Positions 49,754 to 58,610 are shown, counted from the first letter of the stretch. The stretch: 64,000 bases of DNA from Congregibacter variabilis (GCF_045689235.1 NZ_CP136864.1:3286001-3350000), one strand, 5' to 3'. Notes: generated by a model not told the origin, from the sequence alone. Made by a program: numbers and translations.

Positions 49754-50008
49754 CTAAATATCGACGGGAAAGGCGACGGATAAATCTTCAGATATTTGTT
49801 CCGACGCTTCGTAATCTTCAAACGGTTGTTCTGCTGAGGTGCTTACTGCAGGTTCTGGCTCAGCGCTGGCTTCACTGTTAGCGGTCGTTGTTACCGGCGG
49901 TGTTGCGACCGGTGTTGTTGTCTCGGTTTGAGCGACTGCGACGTAGCTGGCGAGTGAGTAACTAGCCAACAATAGAATTACAGCACTTAAATATTTTGTC
50001 AGTGACAT
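49754..50008 (-). CDS. Small secreted Thr/Ala/Glu-rich protein, operon gene 6
   Basis: The product has 84 residues from ATG 50008, 4 nt after gene 5. Signal peptide ending near YVAVAQ. The rest is an unstructured, Thr/Pro/Ala/Glu-rich stretch and a hydrophilic acidic end (FEDYEASEQISEDLSV). CGGAGT lies upstream of the start. No recognisable domain. Confidence 0.6.
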   Translation of the reverse strand: MSLTKYLSAVILLLASYSLASYVAVAQTETTTPVATPPVTTTANSEASAEPEPAVSTSAEQPFEDYEASEQISEDLSVAFPVDI

Positions 50009-50012
50009 TGTT

Positions 50013-52073
50013 TTACTCCGCGTAGCGGGCAATGCGAAACCCTACGTCATCCCGTCCTGCCTGCCCATAATCTCGATACGACAGCCGCAATTCCGGAAGA
50101 CGCCCCAGGGCCCAGCTTGCGCCTCGAATGACGTAATTGTCACCCCGTTGAGCACCCAGAGGGTCCGTGGCTACTACACCACTGGACGCAGGAATGATGT
50201 AGACGTCATGCATCCACTCCGAAACATTACCTCCGAGATCGAAAATGCCCCGCTCATTGGCCTTAAAACTGCCCACAGGAGCGCTGACCACATAGCCATC
50301 GTTATAACCATTGAGCACCCGGCCGGTTACGTACGCTGAACTGTTGTCTGCAACGTTTTCGGCGACGTCTTTGGGTGGGAAATCATCGCCCCAGGTGAAG
50401 CGCTGGAGTGCTTCTCCGCGAATGCGGGCAACCCAGGCCCATTCAGCTTCTGTGGGTAGCCGGTAACCCAGGGCGTCGGGATCAAAGCCAATAATGATGC
50501 CCTGCTGTTCCTTATAGAACGGTGTGAGTCCTTCGCGCTGACTCAGCCAGTTGCAGAACGATGCGGCTTGTTGCCAACTAATTTGAGCCACGGGCTGGTG
50601 TTCGCGATTGAGACTGTTGCCCTCGATCTGCCCGGAGTTATGGGAGGCCTGAAACTGGCGAAACTGTGCGTTGGTGACTTCCTGGTTCTGGAAGTAAAAA
50701 GGACGCTCCAGACGCACCGGGTGCAGGACCTCGTTAGCTCGTCGACCCGGATCCCGACGCGAGGCGCCCATAGAGAACTCGTTACGCGGGGAGTCCACGG
50801 GATTCATCAGTGTTAGCGTCTGCCCCACGGCGGTGGTGATGGTAGGTGTGAGGCGGGCCTTGCGCGCCGCTTGCGGAGTAAGCAGCTGAATTTCGACCAA
50901 TTGCTCCAGTCCCGGGCGAGGTGTGACGCTGCGCTTACCGGTTTCATAACCGTCCAGTCTGGCTTCCAGGCGCTGAAGTACCGCAGGCAGGGACAAGGTT
51001 TGGCTGCCACGGCCCACGATCTTGCCGTTCACCAGTAGCTCTGCTTCTGCGGGATTGAGCTTGACCAGAACGTCGCCTAGAAGAGGCTTTAAGCTGAGCG
51101 TACGCTCCAGGCTGGATCCCGCTTCCATGCGTAAGGTTTCGCTCGCGCGTCGGTAGCCTGCGCGAGACAGGCTGATGCGGTGATCCATATTTGGTGTGAG
51201 CTCAAGTTCCAGCGGCGTTTGTCCGGCAAATTCACCATCTACGCTGACGTTTGCACCACTGGGCGTACTGCGAAGGCTCAGGACCCCGGTGGCAGGTGTC
51301 AGAACTATCGTACCCAGATCCTGGGCCATCCCGGCCTCGATGCTGAGAGTTCGCTGCTCGCTCGCAAATCCGGGAAGTTGCACGGTAAGTTCATGCTCCC
51401 CCTGAAGGACCTCAAGCACTGCCGGGGCCTTGCCCCGGGGGATACCGTCGATAAGCAGTTCAGCTCCCGAAGGCTCGCTGCTGACATTGATCTCGGCCCA
51501 GGCGGGATCCAGGGATAAATCCAGTCGTTGCTGGATGTTGCGGCCAGTGACCTCTATCGTTTGTTCCAGCGGCAGGTAGCGAGGAAGCTCCAGGCGTAGG
51601 ACGCGACTACCCGCTTCCACAGGGAGGTCCTTCAGCGGTGTTACGCCAAGAACTTCACCATCGACAGACAGGGTCGCACCGTCAGGCTCGCTCGCTAACG
51701 CCAGACGACCCGGCAGCGGCTGCAAAATCACCTCCTGGCGTTGCGTGGCATCCCTGGTGACTTCGATATCGCTTTCGTAGGGATGATAGCCAGCCGCGGT
51801 GACTTCCAGCGGATACGTTCCTGAGCGCAGTAGAAATCGCTCTCCAAAGGGCAGTACGAACCCGCTCAGGCTGATATTGGCCTCTTCCTCAGCGACTACC
51901 GTTATCTCCAATGATCGCGCCGTGAACAAAAACCACAGCGCCACAAAAAACAGCGCCACCGATGCAAACATCAACCAGCGCGACAGAGGAATACGCGCCT
52001 TTGTGGGCGCAGCCTCAGGGTTGAGAGGTTCAAAAGCTGCAGGTTTGATGGATTGACGTTCGCCAGCGCTCAT
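50013..52073 (-). CDS. PEGA-repeat protein with SUMF1/FGE-like domain, operon gene 5
   Basis: The product has 686 residues. A cytoplasmic N-terminus, one membrane helix (about 32-50), then a chain of PEGA-like beta modules (signatures SEPDGATLSVDGEVLG, SEPSGAELLIDGIPRG, STPSGANVSVDGEFAG and a fourth, weaker one). The C-terminal third (about 450-686) is a formylglycine-generating-enzyme-like domain (FSMGASRRDPGRRANEVLHP; LPTEAEWAWVAR; GGNVSEWMHDVY; IRGASW). The two active-site cysteines of true FGE are absent near GASWALGRLPELRLSYRD, so it is probably a binding module. It faces the periplasm. Confidence 0.82.
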   Translation of the reverse strand: MSAGERQSIKPAAFEPLNPEAAPTKARIPLSRWLMFASVALFFVALWFLFTARSLEITVVAEEEANISLSGFVLPFGERFLLRSGTYPLEVTAAGYHPYESDIEVTRDATQRQEVILQPLPGRLALASEPDGATLSVDGEVLGVTPLKDLPVEAGSRVLRLELPRYLPLEQTIEVTGRNIQQRLDLSLDPAWAEINVSSEPSGAELLIDGIPRGKAPAVLEVLQGEHELTVQLPGFASEQRTLSIEAGMAQDLGTIVLTPATGVLSLRSTPSGANVSVDGEFAGQTPLELELTPNMDHRISLSRAGYRRASETLRMEAGSSLERTLSLKPLLGDVLVKLNPAEAELLVNGKIVGRGSQTLSLPAVLQRLEARLDGYETGKRSVTPRPGLEQLVEIQLLTPQAARKARLTPTITTAVGQTLTLMNPVDSPRNEFSMGASRRDPGRRANEVLHPVRLERPFYFQNQEVTNAQFRQFQASHNSGQIEGNSLNREHQPVAQISWQQAASFCNWLSQREGLTPFYKEQQGIIIGFDPDALGYRLPTEAEWAWVARIRGEALQRFTWGDDFPPKDVAENVADNSSAYVTGRVLNGYNDGYVVSAPVGSFKANERGIFDLGGNVSEWMHDVYIIPASSGVVATDPLGAQRGDNYVIRGASWALGRLPELRLSYRDYGQAGRDDVGFRIARYAE

Positions 52074-53602
52074 CAGATGGCCTCACTACAGGCGATATAC
52101 ACCGGGGCATTTTCGCTGGGTGATACCGTAAACACGACGCGTGCATCACGATATCCCCGACGGCTACCCACCGCAGTGTATTTTCCGGGGCGCAAGCTGA
52201 GCTGTTGAGTGTCAAAGAGTCCCAGGCGCGCGACCTTGTACACGGTGACTTCGGTCAATCCGTCGGAGCTGATCGTGACTGGGAGCGGCGTGTTCGCCAC
52301 CGCGATAATATTCCTGGCTGCTTCGACCTGCGCGCTCAAACGTGGACCCAGTCCGTCCAACAATTGAGCTCGCGCGACCGAATTCTTTGCCTCATTCAGA
52401 ATCGCGTCGTCAACAAGCCGCTCGGGTTTTTCCACGATGGTCGCAAGTTCTTTTTCGATTTGGCCTCGGGGTTTGGCGACGGCCAGGCCCTCTCGGGCAA
52501 AACGCAGTCCCTGATCGATAGCCAGCGCTTCCTCAAACACCTTGATTGCGGCGGCCCAGTCTTCGTCCTGCAAAAGCTGTCTTCCACGTTTTTGCAGTCC
52601 TTGTAGTGTGGCAGCGGTGCGAGCTACCGATAGCTCTGCAAGTGCCGCTGCTGCCTCGGATGAACCCGGGCTCAAAGCGCTCGCACGTTCAAACCGCTGC
52701 TGTGCTGTAGTGAAGTCAGCGTTATCCAGTGCGGCATAGCCTTCGGACATGGCCGCGTTGAAACGGTCTTCGGTAAGTGCAGTTTTGAGGCGCTGAAGCT
52801 CTGATTGCACGTGCTGGTGTGCGCTATCGCTGTCGGCTGCGCTTTGCATGCTAGCTACGGCACTTTGAAGGTCTCCCGCCGACTCTGCTTCCGTTGCAGC
52901 GAGCACGCTGGCAACAAGCTCAGGGAGCACCGCAAGACGCAGGGATAGCTCGTCAGCTTCCGGGGAGCCGGGCTCGAGCTGTTCGGCCAGGGCCAGAGCG
53001 GACCTTGCAGATTCGGGGTCCAGATCTTCAATAGCCAAACGCGTTGCTTCAATTTGCTCGTCGAAGCGCTCCGGCATGGACTGTTCCAGGGTAAGCGCTT
53101 CGCTAAGGGCCTGCTGATACTGCTCAATCGCTGCGTCGAATTCCCGTTCTCGATACAACTCGTCTCCGGCCAGTGCCTGCGCTGCAATACTTAGCATGGC
53201 ATCGCTGGCCCATTCCTGGGCGCCGCGTTCTTCAAGGTTTTCTTGCACGTCTAGCAACTCTGCAAGAAGCTCCTGCGCCTCGGCTCGGGCTTTTGCCGCG
53301 CGAGCATCAGCAAAAGGTGAGGCTGGGTCTGCGGTTTCCCTGGCCGGCGATGACGTTGAAGGTTGAGTCGCTGCGGGGTTTTTAGCGCTGATCGCGGTAA
53401 TAGCAGGGTCAGCGCTGTCGCTGTCCTGCGTATCCACCCAGCCCGGTAACGCGAATACCACAATGAGAGCGAGCGCTCCAAGACCGCCAAAGGCTGGGAG
53501 CAGCCATTTTGGGCGAGCGTCATTGGTTGACGTAGGGCTTGCCGGTGTTGCTGCCGGTGCGTCAAAAGGTGTGGGTTGAACCCGTTGGTACTGCTCTGTC
53601 AC
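52073..53602 (-). CDS. Single-pass TPR-like protein with PEGA-like end, operon gene 4
   Basis: The product has 509 residues with a GTG start. A disordered cytoplasmic tail, a membrane helix (about 34-53), a Ser/Ala/Pro linker, then long helical repeats of TPR character (FDAAIEQYQQALSEALTLEQ; FTTAQQRFERASALSPGSSEA; WAAAIKVFEEALAIDQGLRF). The last 80 residues (SSDGLTEVTVYKVARLG...PGKYTAVGSRRGYRD) form a small beta module like PEGA. It overlaps gene 5 by one base (TGATG). Probably a periplasmic scaffold. Confidence 0.72.
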   Translation of the reverse strand: MTEQYQRVQPTPFDAPAATPASPTSTNDARPKWLLPAFGGLGALALIVVFALPGWVDTQDSDSADPAITAISAKNPAATQPSTSSPARETADPASPFADARAAKARAEAQELLAELLDVQENLEERGAQEWASDAMLSIAAQALAGDELYREREFDAAIEQYQQALSEALTLEQSMPERFDEQIEATRLAIEDLDPESARSALALAEQLEPGSPEADELSLRLAVLPELVASVLAATEAESAGDLQSAVASMQSAADSDSAHQHVQSELQRLKTALTEDRFNAAMSEGYAALDNADFTTAQQRFERASALSPGSSEAAAALAELSVARTAATLQGLQKRGRQLLQDEDWAAAIKVFEEALAIDQGLRFAREGLAVAKPRGQIEKELATIVEKPERLVDDAILNEAKNSVARAQLLDGLGPRLSAQVEAARNIIAVANTPLPVTISSDGLTEVTVYKVARLGLFDTQQLSLRPGKYTAVGSRRGYRDARVVFTVSPSENAPVYIACSEAI

Positions 53603-53617
53603 TGAGGATTTTTCCGA

Positions 53618-54832
53618 CTAGTTCTGAATGTTGGCGTCGGACGCCGGTGGTGCGAGTTCACCTATCTCGTTGCGATAGATCTCCGCAAGCACTTCACGCC
53701 ACTGTGCGTACTGATCTTCCACGCTGCCACTGATCATTACCGTGCGATCTTCAAGTTCGATAACCTGAGGGGTTATTTCTGCTTCCAGAGACTGGCCGAT
53801 TTCTTCCAGCGCTTCGACATGAATCTGAGCTTCGGCGCGAGTTTCCAGTCCACTTTTCAACAAGTAGCCCCCACCGATAATTGCGACATTGCCGGCAGCA
53901 CGGGCGCTGCCGTCACCACTGCCTGCCGCTGCGATGCCTGCAATGATCGCAGCACCGCCGGCGATAAGTTGTTGCATGCTTTCCTTTTTGAGTTGCTGAT
54001 AGGCAATAACTTCCTGGTAACTGAGTTTTCGCCATTCCTGATAGGGGCCAAACATCTCTTCGGAGAAGCCGCTGTAATAGGACTGCAAAGTATCGACAAA
54101 AACATGGTCGCGTTCTCGAAGCATGCGCACCCGGGCTAACATTGGATCATCCTCGGCAGGGAGCCTGACGACCAGCTGCTTGCCCTTGCGAGTCTTGTCG
54201 AGGTAACCCTCAAAGGCTTCGGTGGAGAAGCTTTGCGCAAACAGAAGCTCTGAGACGGTGCGGATTTCTTTGCGCTGTGCGCTGGGGAGCTTATCAAAAC
54301 GCTCGATGAGGTCATTCGCTATCTGGTGATACACAGCCTGAAAAGGATCATAAGTCGACCGGGTCTTCGCGTCATAGGCATAGCGGCTGGCTGTGCCCTC
54401 GTAGACTCTTTCCAGCCATACGTAGTCTCGTGAATCTTTGGCAACTACCTTGAGCTCAAGAGTCTCGCCATCGGAGTGCAGGATCGTGCCGCTGATCATC
54501 AAGTCAGTTATGCGGTCCTCGTTGGGTACGACGCGCACTGCACCCCAGGCCCCGGAGTTTTGCAGTACTTCAGATAGCAGTTTTGGTATGTAGCGGGCTT
54601 CTGCACGACGCACTTCGGGATAGAGACGCTCGTCCTCGTCGACAAAATCAATGCCCGGATCAAAAATAGCGACCGCCACATCCATGAGCTCGTCTTCCGG
54701 CACCGGCAGGGCGGATCCCTGTAACGTGGGTATAGACGTGCTCTTAACCGTTTGACTCACGCAGCCGGCAAGGCTAAAGCCCAGGCAAACGACTGCCAGC
54801 CAACGCACATTTGCTGTGATCCGCGATGTCAC
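53618..54832 (-). CDS. Large lipoprotein, operon gene 3
   Basis: The product has 404 residues from GTG 54832, overlapping the previous stop by 4 nt. Lipobox SLAGCVS. The first domain (VAVAIFDPGIDFVDEDERLYPEVRRAEARYIPKLLSEVLQNSG) has a CsgG/GNA1162-like look. A Gly/Ala-rich stretch (about 290-330, IIAGIAAAGSG...VAIIGGGYLLKSGLE) could insert in a membrane or be a flexible hinge. The C-terminal helix-rich part (EIGQSLEAEITPQVIELEDRT) follows. Not recognised as a known family. Confidence 0.68.
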   Translation of the reverse strand: MTSRITANVRWLAVVCLGFSLAGCVSQTVKSTSIPTLQGSALPVPEDELMDVAVAIFDPGIDFVDEDERLYPEVRRAEARYIPKLLSEVLQNSGAWGAVRVVPNEDRITDLMISGTILHSDGETLELKVVAKDSRDYVWLERVYEGTASRYAYDAKTRSTYDPFQAVYHQIANDLIERFDKLPSAQRKEIRTVSELLFAQSFSTEAFEGYLDKTRKGKQLVVRLPAEDDPMLARVRMLRERDHVFVDTLQSYYSGFSEEMFGPYQEWRKLSYQEVIAYQQLKKESMQQLIAGGAAIIAGIAAAGSGDGSARAAGNVAIIGGGYLLKSGLETRAEAQIHVEALEEIGQSLEAEITPQVIELEDRTVMISGSVEDQYAQWREVLAEIYRNEIGELAPPASDANIQN

Positions 54833-56283
54833 GGCTGCTTGATGCCCTTATATTTGCGGTATTCAACCCAGAGTTTTTCTCTGACCGCAGGGTCAGGTTC
54901 GCGCATAGCCGCTTCGCGCAACTGCCGCGCGACTACGTCGTCGTTATTGCCGTTTGGTATGTCAGCAGGGGGAGGGTACTTGGCGGTATTTTGCGGAACG
55001 CTGCCGCCACCGCTGCTTGCACCACCCATGCCGCCGCCGACGCTGTAGCCGCCGCCACCCCCGATTTCACGGCCGTAATCGTCTCCGGCTTCGCCGCCAC
55101 CGCCGGCGCCGCCAGCCGAGGCTGTCTGAATGGGCTCGTTGTTTGTTTGTTCGCGACTCGCCCTGCGCTGGGCTGCCTGCTCTTCGAGAATCATGGCGTC
55201 AAACTCGCCCATGCCGCGCTCAAGCTCTGCATCAAGAATCGCAACCTGCTCACCCGGGGTTAGCGTGCCCTGGCCACCAGGATAACGGCCATATCCGCCC
55301 GATGCTGTGGCGGCGTCTCCAGTCTCGCCACCTCCGCTACCCTGGCCAACACCTGTCGCGCCAGCGGTGACTTCTCCCTGGCCTTGGGCACCGTTTGTGC
55401 CTGTCCCCATAACGCCGCCCGGAATGCCAGGCATGCCGCCCGCAGCACCGGCACCGCTTTGACTACCCGCTGCGCCGGCTTCTGAGGATGATTCACCCAT
55501 AGCACCGCCGCCGGCCGCTACAGATTCCTCATCTTCCATGCTGGGGAGCGCATCGCTGCCTCCTGCACTATCTTCGAATCCTGGCTCACCGCCGCCAGCA
55601 CTGTCGCCACCTTCCGTGTCGCCCGTGCCTGCGGTGCTTTCGGCGCCTTGGCTACCGCTTCCCTCGCCTGTTTCTGCGCCCGCGCCAGCTTCATCAGCGC
55701 CCGGAGCTCCGCTTCCGCTTTGCTCACCGGGATCTGAGCCTGCTGCCACTTCGGCTCCCGGCGCCTCACCTGTGGGGAACTCACCCATATCTCGGGAAAC
55801 GTCGCCGCCGTCCTGAAGGTCTCCGTCTGTAGACCCGCTTTCGCCGGGGTCCTGTGCAGACGCAGTGCTGTCGGAGGCTGATGCGCCCGACTGCTCGCCG
55901 CTTTGGGTCTCTGCGCCGCTCGGTGATTGCTCGCCGGAGCTGGCCGTCTCCCCAGAGGGGCTTTGGCTACTTTGTGATGATGGTGAGCTACTGCTACTTG
56001 ACGAGCTGCTGCTTGAAGAGCTCGATGACTGCGACTGCGACTGCGACTGCGACTGCGACTGCGACTGCGAAGAAGACGACGAACTAGACGATGAGCTGCT
56101 CGGCGGCGGTGTGCTACTACTGGGTGTGGGTAACGATGGCGTTTGCGGTGTGGTTGGGTTGCTGGCGCTGGGGCAGCCGGTGAGTAACAGGCAGGCCAGC
56201 GACGACCCTAGCAGCAGCCTGAGAGTAGGCCCCCGGAGAACCGGAGTCTTGGAGTGTGGCTGTTCACCATGCGGAAATATCAT
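54829..56283 (-). CDS. Ser/Gln- and Gly-rich low-complexity lipoprotein, operon gene 2
   Basis: The product has 484 residues. Lipobox CLLLTGCPS. After the Cys come Pro/Ser/Thr runs, a poly-Ser/Ser-Gln tract (seven SQ pairs), and a long Gly/Ser/Glu/Ala-rich stretch to about residue 340. Only the last ~140 residues have normal composition (LTPGEQVAILDAELERGMGEFD; PAVREKLWVEYRKYKGIKQP). The start overlaps gene 1 by 20 nt. A flexible stalk that carries the end domain across the periplasm or outward is inferred. Confidence 0.68.
   Translation of the reverse strand: MIFPHGEQPHSKTPVLRGPTLRLLLGSSLACLLLTGCPSASNPTTPQTPSLPTPSSSTPPPSSSSSSSSSSSQSQSQSQSQSQSQSSSSSSSSSSSSSSSPSSQSSQSPSGETASSGEQSPSGAETQSGEQSGASASDSTASAQDPGESGSTDGDLQDGGDVSRDMGEFPTGEAPGAEVAAGSDPGEQSGSGAPGADEAGAGAETGEGSGSQGAESTAGTGDTEGGDSAGGGEPGFEDSAGGSDALPSMEDEESVAAGGGAMGESSSEAGAAGSQSGAGAAGGMPGIPGGVMGTGTNGAQGQGEVTAGATGVGQGSGGGETGDAATASGGYGRYPGGQGTLTPGEQVAILDAELERGMGEFDAMILEEQAAQRRASREQTNNEPIQTASAGGAGGGGEAGDDYGREIGGGGGYSVGGGMGGASSGGGSVPQNTAKYPPPADIPNGNNDDVVARQLREAAMREPDPAVREKLWVEYRKYKGIKQP
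56027..56068. repeat. Hexanucleotide tandem repeat, seven perfect copies
   Basis: GACTGC repeated seven times without error encodes, on the minus strand, the Ser-Gln pairs of operon gene 2. Poly-Ser codons flank it. Gain or loss of a unit would change protein length by two residues without shifting the frame. Confidence 0.9.
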
Positions 56284-57529
56284 AGGCCCAACGCAGTCCT
56301 TCTGTGTCTACGGGCATTCCATCGCTTATACGCGGTCGGAATGTCGTTCGTCTCAGCCGGCTGATGATGTCTCCGGCTTTGTCATTGTTGTTGACGTTGT
56401 CGTCTAGCCGGACGACGTCTGTCACCCGTCCGCGATCGGAAACCCCGAATTCTAGCAGCAATACACCCTCCTGCTCGCTTATGGGTTCGGGCAGTGAGCG
56501 AACCCCCGTGAGTCTGGGCAGCGGTCGCGGTGTACCGAGTAACTGTTCTCTTAGTTCTTGGGCAGCTTCGTTCTTCGCAAGTTCCCCGTCAATTTCGGCA
56601 TAAGTAGCCATCGCCTCGTTGCGTTTGCCATGCCATAACTGCCAATCTCCAAGCATGAGCAGCATGTCCAGGGTATCTTGAAGGTCGTTGTCGCTGTGCG
56701 CGATCTTGACGTCATAGATCGCACGAATCACAGCGCTGCCCTGCTTATAGGCCTGACTTCGATAACCGATCTGCTGCGACTCTTCGCTGCCGTAAACACC
56801 ACCTGTACGAAATTGACCAGTAGTGGTCTCGCCAACAAAACCGCTGATCAGGTATTGCGCTCGCAGCATTCCGTACAGAGGAGGCAGGAGCGTGGGTGAC
56901 GTATCACCATCGACCTGTGCAAATTCGGTAAGGGCCAGTCGATAAAGGCTCCACATGTTGATCAGGCGGGTGAATGGCTGCTCCCCAATCCCCGCCTCGT
57001 AGGCCTGACGTTGCCAGAGAGCATGTTGCATCAGGGCCTGTCCCCGAGTGACGTCTGACAGTGTTTTTGCCTGCACGCGGTAAAGATAGCGTTGCCGTTC
57101 GTCGGCGGCCTCAAAGGCACCGAGTGCGATATGGCTGCTGATTTCGCCTTGGAGCAGGGCAAGTTGCCGGCGGCTATAGAGCCCCTCGTTAACGCGGGAC
57201 AGGTGTATCCCGCGTTTGAACATTTTCACGGCTTGCTCGTGATCGCCATTGCGTTGCAGCGCGAGTCCCAGTCCCAGCAGGTCTTCGGTCAGCCCCGGGG
57301 CAAAGGCACCGCCGCTTGCCTCTATATCTTGAATGCGTCGCTGGTACTCCCGCACGTCGCTCATTAGTGATTCGCGGGCGCTCTCCTCACTTTCTAGAGT
57401 GGTCTGCGAGGCATCGAGTTCTTGGGTGCTGGCAATAGGCTGCCAACACAATAATAGCGTGCCCAATACCAGCGAGACTCTCCGGCGGAGACGCGCTGAT
57501 GCTTGAAAAGGGCTGCTGATTCTTGTCAT
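56264..57529 (-). CDS. Exported protein with TonB-like C-terminal domain, operon gene 1
   Basis: The product has 421 residues. The signal peptide ends near IASTQ. A long helical, TPR-like middle (RNGDHEQAVKMFKRGIHL; WQLWHGKRNEAMATYAEID) precedes a C-terminal domain of TonB type: GVLLLEFGVSDRGRVTDVVRL...IISRLRRTTFRPRISDGMPVDTEG. Unlike TonB it has no membrane anchor or Pro-rich linker visible, so it would be a soluble periplasmic protein. First gene of the operon; the start ATG 57529 lacks a strong ribosome site. Confidence 0.72.
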   Translation of the reverse strand: MTRISSPFQASARLRRRVSLVLGTLLLCWQPIASTQELDASQTTLESEESARESLMSDVREYQRRIQDIEASGGAFAPGLTEDLLGLGLALQRNGDHEQAVKMFKRGIHLSRVNEGLYSRRQLALLQGEISSHIALGAFEAADERQRYLYRVQAKTLSDVTRGQALMQHALWQRQAYEAGIGEQPFTRLINMWSLYRLALTEFAQVDGDTSPTLLPPLYGMLRAQYLISGFVGETTTGQFRTGGVYGSEESQQIGYRSQAYKQGSAVIRAIYDVKIAHSDNDLQDTLDMLLMLGDWQLWHGKRNEAMATYAEIDGELAKNEAAQELREQLLGTPRPLPRLTGVRSLPEPISEQEGVLLLEFGVSDRGRVTDVVRLDDNVNNNDKAGDIISRLRRTTFRPRISDGMPVDTEGLRWAYDISAW

Positions 57530-57689
57530 GTGTCAGGTCAAACGGCTCTCGTTGCTTACACGGCTTTTTACGCAAAGAAGTTCCTTGCGGCTCACGATAA
57601 GGTACACCGACTTTCGCCGAATACCCCTTGGGTGTCCACCATCGACGATGGCAAACTGTACCCCAAGCCTGGATTTGGCAAAAACTTCC

Positions 57690-57989
57690 ATGAGTTTATT
57701 AGAGTCAGAGATTAGACAGCGATTGACCCGGCAGTTCCATCTGCTGGCTCAGGGAGATGATGCGCCGCCGGGCCCCAGATATCGTCTCGAAGGCCTGATG
57801 GAAGCGGCCGTCATCAGTGGCGAAATAAAAAAAGAAGCGCTTCAGGCGCTGATCGAAAACCTGCATCAGGATATTTTTGCTCAAACGATAGAGGCGCGGC
57901 TGGGCGAAGACTGGGAACAGTGGCATCCGTTTCCCCAGATACCGGCTTTTGCCCTTCGAGCACCGGTATCTCCCTCAACCAGCGATTGA
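57690..57989 (+). CDS. Small protein of unknown function, divergent from the envelope operon
   Basis: The product has 99 residues from ATG 57690. Mainly helical (LLESEIRQRLTRQFHLL; AVISGEIKKEALQALIENLHQDIF), acidic/polar, with a Trp-containing end (GEDWEQWHPF). No signal or membrane segment. The 160-bp gap to the operon start must hold promoters for both directions, but I could not make out clear -35/-10 boxes. Confidence 0.6.
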   Translation: MSLLESEIRQRLTRQFHLLAQGDDAPPGPRYRLEGLMEAAVISGEIKKEALQALIENLHQDIFAQTIEARLGEDWEQWHPFPQIPAFALRAPVSPSTSD

Positions 57990-58040
57990 CTATACTGGGG
58001 CCACTTCGGGCAAATTTCGAAATATTTGGAGACTACATTC

Positions 58041-58610
58041 ATGCGACTAATGCTTCGCGCTGGGGCCTTTGCTGCACTGGCTTTCCTACTGAACGGCTGT
58101 GTCAGCACATCTTTGGAAGCCGTGAGCGATTTTGACACCAAGTTTGCCTTTGATGAGGTGCGAAGCTTCGCCATCTTGCCCATTGACCGCACCTCAGCTG
58201 CGGAAAAACTTATCAGTGATATGCAGGTTGATCGCATCAACGAGGCCTTGACGAGGGAGTTAGAGACTCGCGGCTACAGCGTTGTGGCAGATAGAGAGAC
58301 AGCGGATGTCTATCTGGCCTGGCATCTGGTCACCCGGGAGAAGACCGATATTCGCTCGTACAACGCAGCCAGTGCTTACAACTGTTGGCGCTGTGGCCCG
58401 CCGGTGTCTGATGTGAGTGTTCGTCAATTCGTTCAAGGTACCTTTATTGTCGACTTGATCGACCCCGAGCGCAGTCGATCTGTGTGGAGATCAACCATTC
58501 AGTCAGAGCTGGCTACTAATCCTGATCCTAAAGATGCCGCGAAGAATCGCGCCATTGCTGCTAAGGCGGTGCTGGCTCCCTTTCCTCCAGAGGGCACCGA
58601 GGCACAATGA
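58041..58610 (+). CDS. DUF4136 lipoprotein
   Basis: The product has 189 residues with lipobox FLLNGCV. The DUF4136 pattern is seen: VSDFDTKFAFDEVRSFAILP, then NEALTRELETRGYSVVADRETADVYLAWHL, and later FIVDLIDPERSRSVWRSTIQ. Family of periplasmic/outer-membrane lipoproteins, function unknown. GGAGA precedes the ATG; the stop overlaps pdxH by 4 nt. Confidence 0.8.
   Translation: MRLMLRAGAFAALAFLLNGCVSTSLEAVSDFDTKFAFDEVRSFAILPIDRTSAAEKLISDMQVDRINEALTRELETRGYSVVADRETADVYLAWHLVTREKTDIRSYNAASAYNCWRCGPPVSDVSVRQFVQGTFIVDLIDPERSRSVWRSTIQSELATNPDPKDAAKNRAIAAKAVLAPFPPEGTEAQ

Noticed and set aside
50013..52073. Active sulfatase-modifying enzyme
   Set aside because: No sulfatase gene is near, and the expected active-site cysteines are not visible.
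55865..56407. 180-codon frame opposite the Ser-rich lipoprotein (Asp/Leu-rich)
   Set aside because: An antisense frame produced by the repeat composition; the minus frame has a lipobox and fits the operon.
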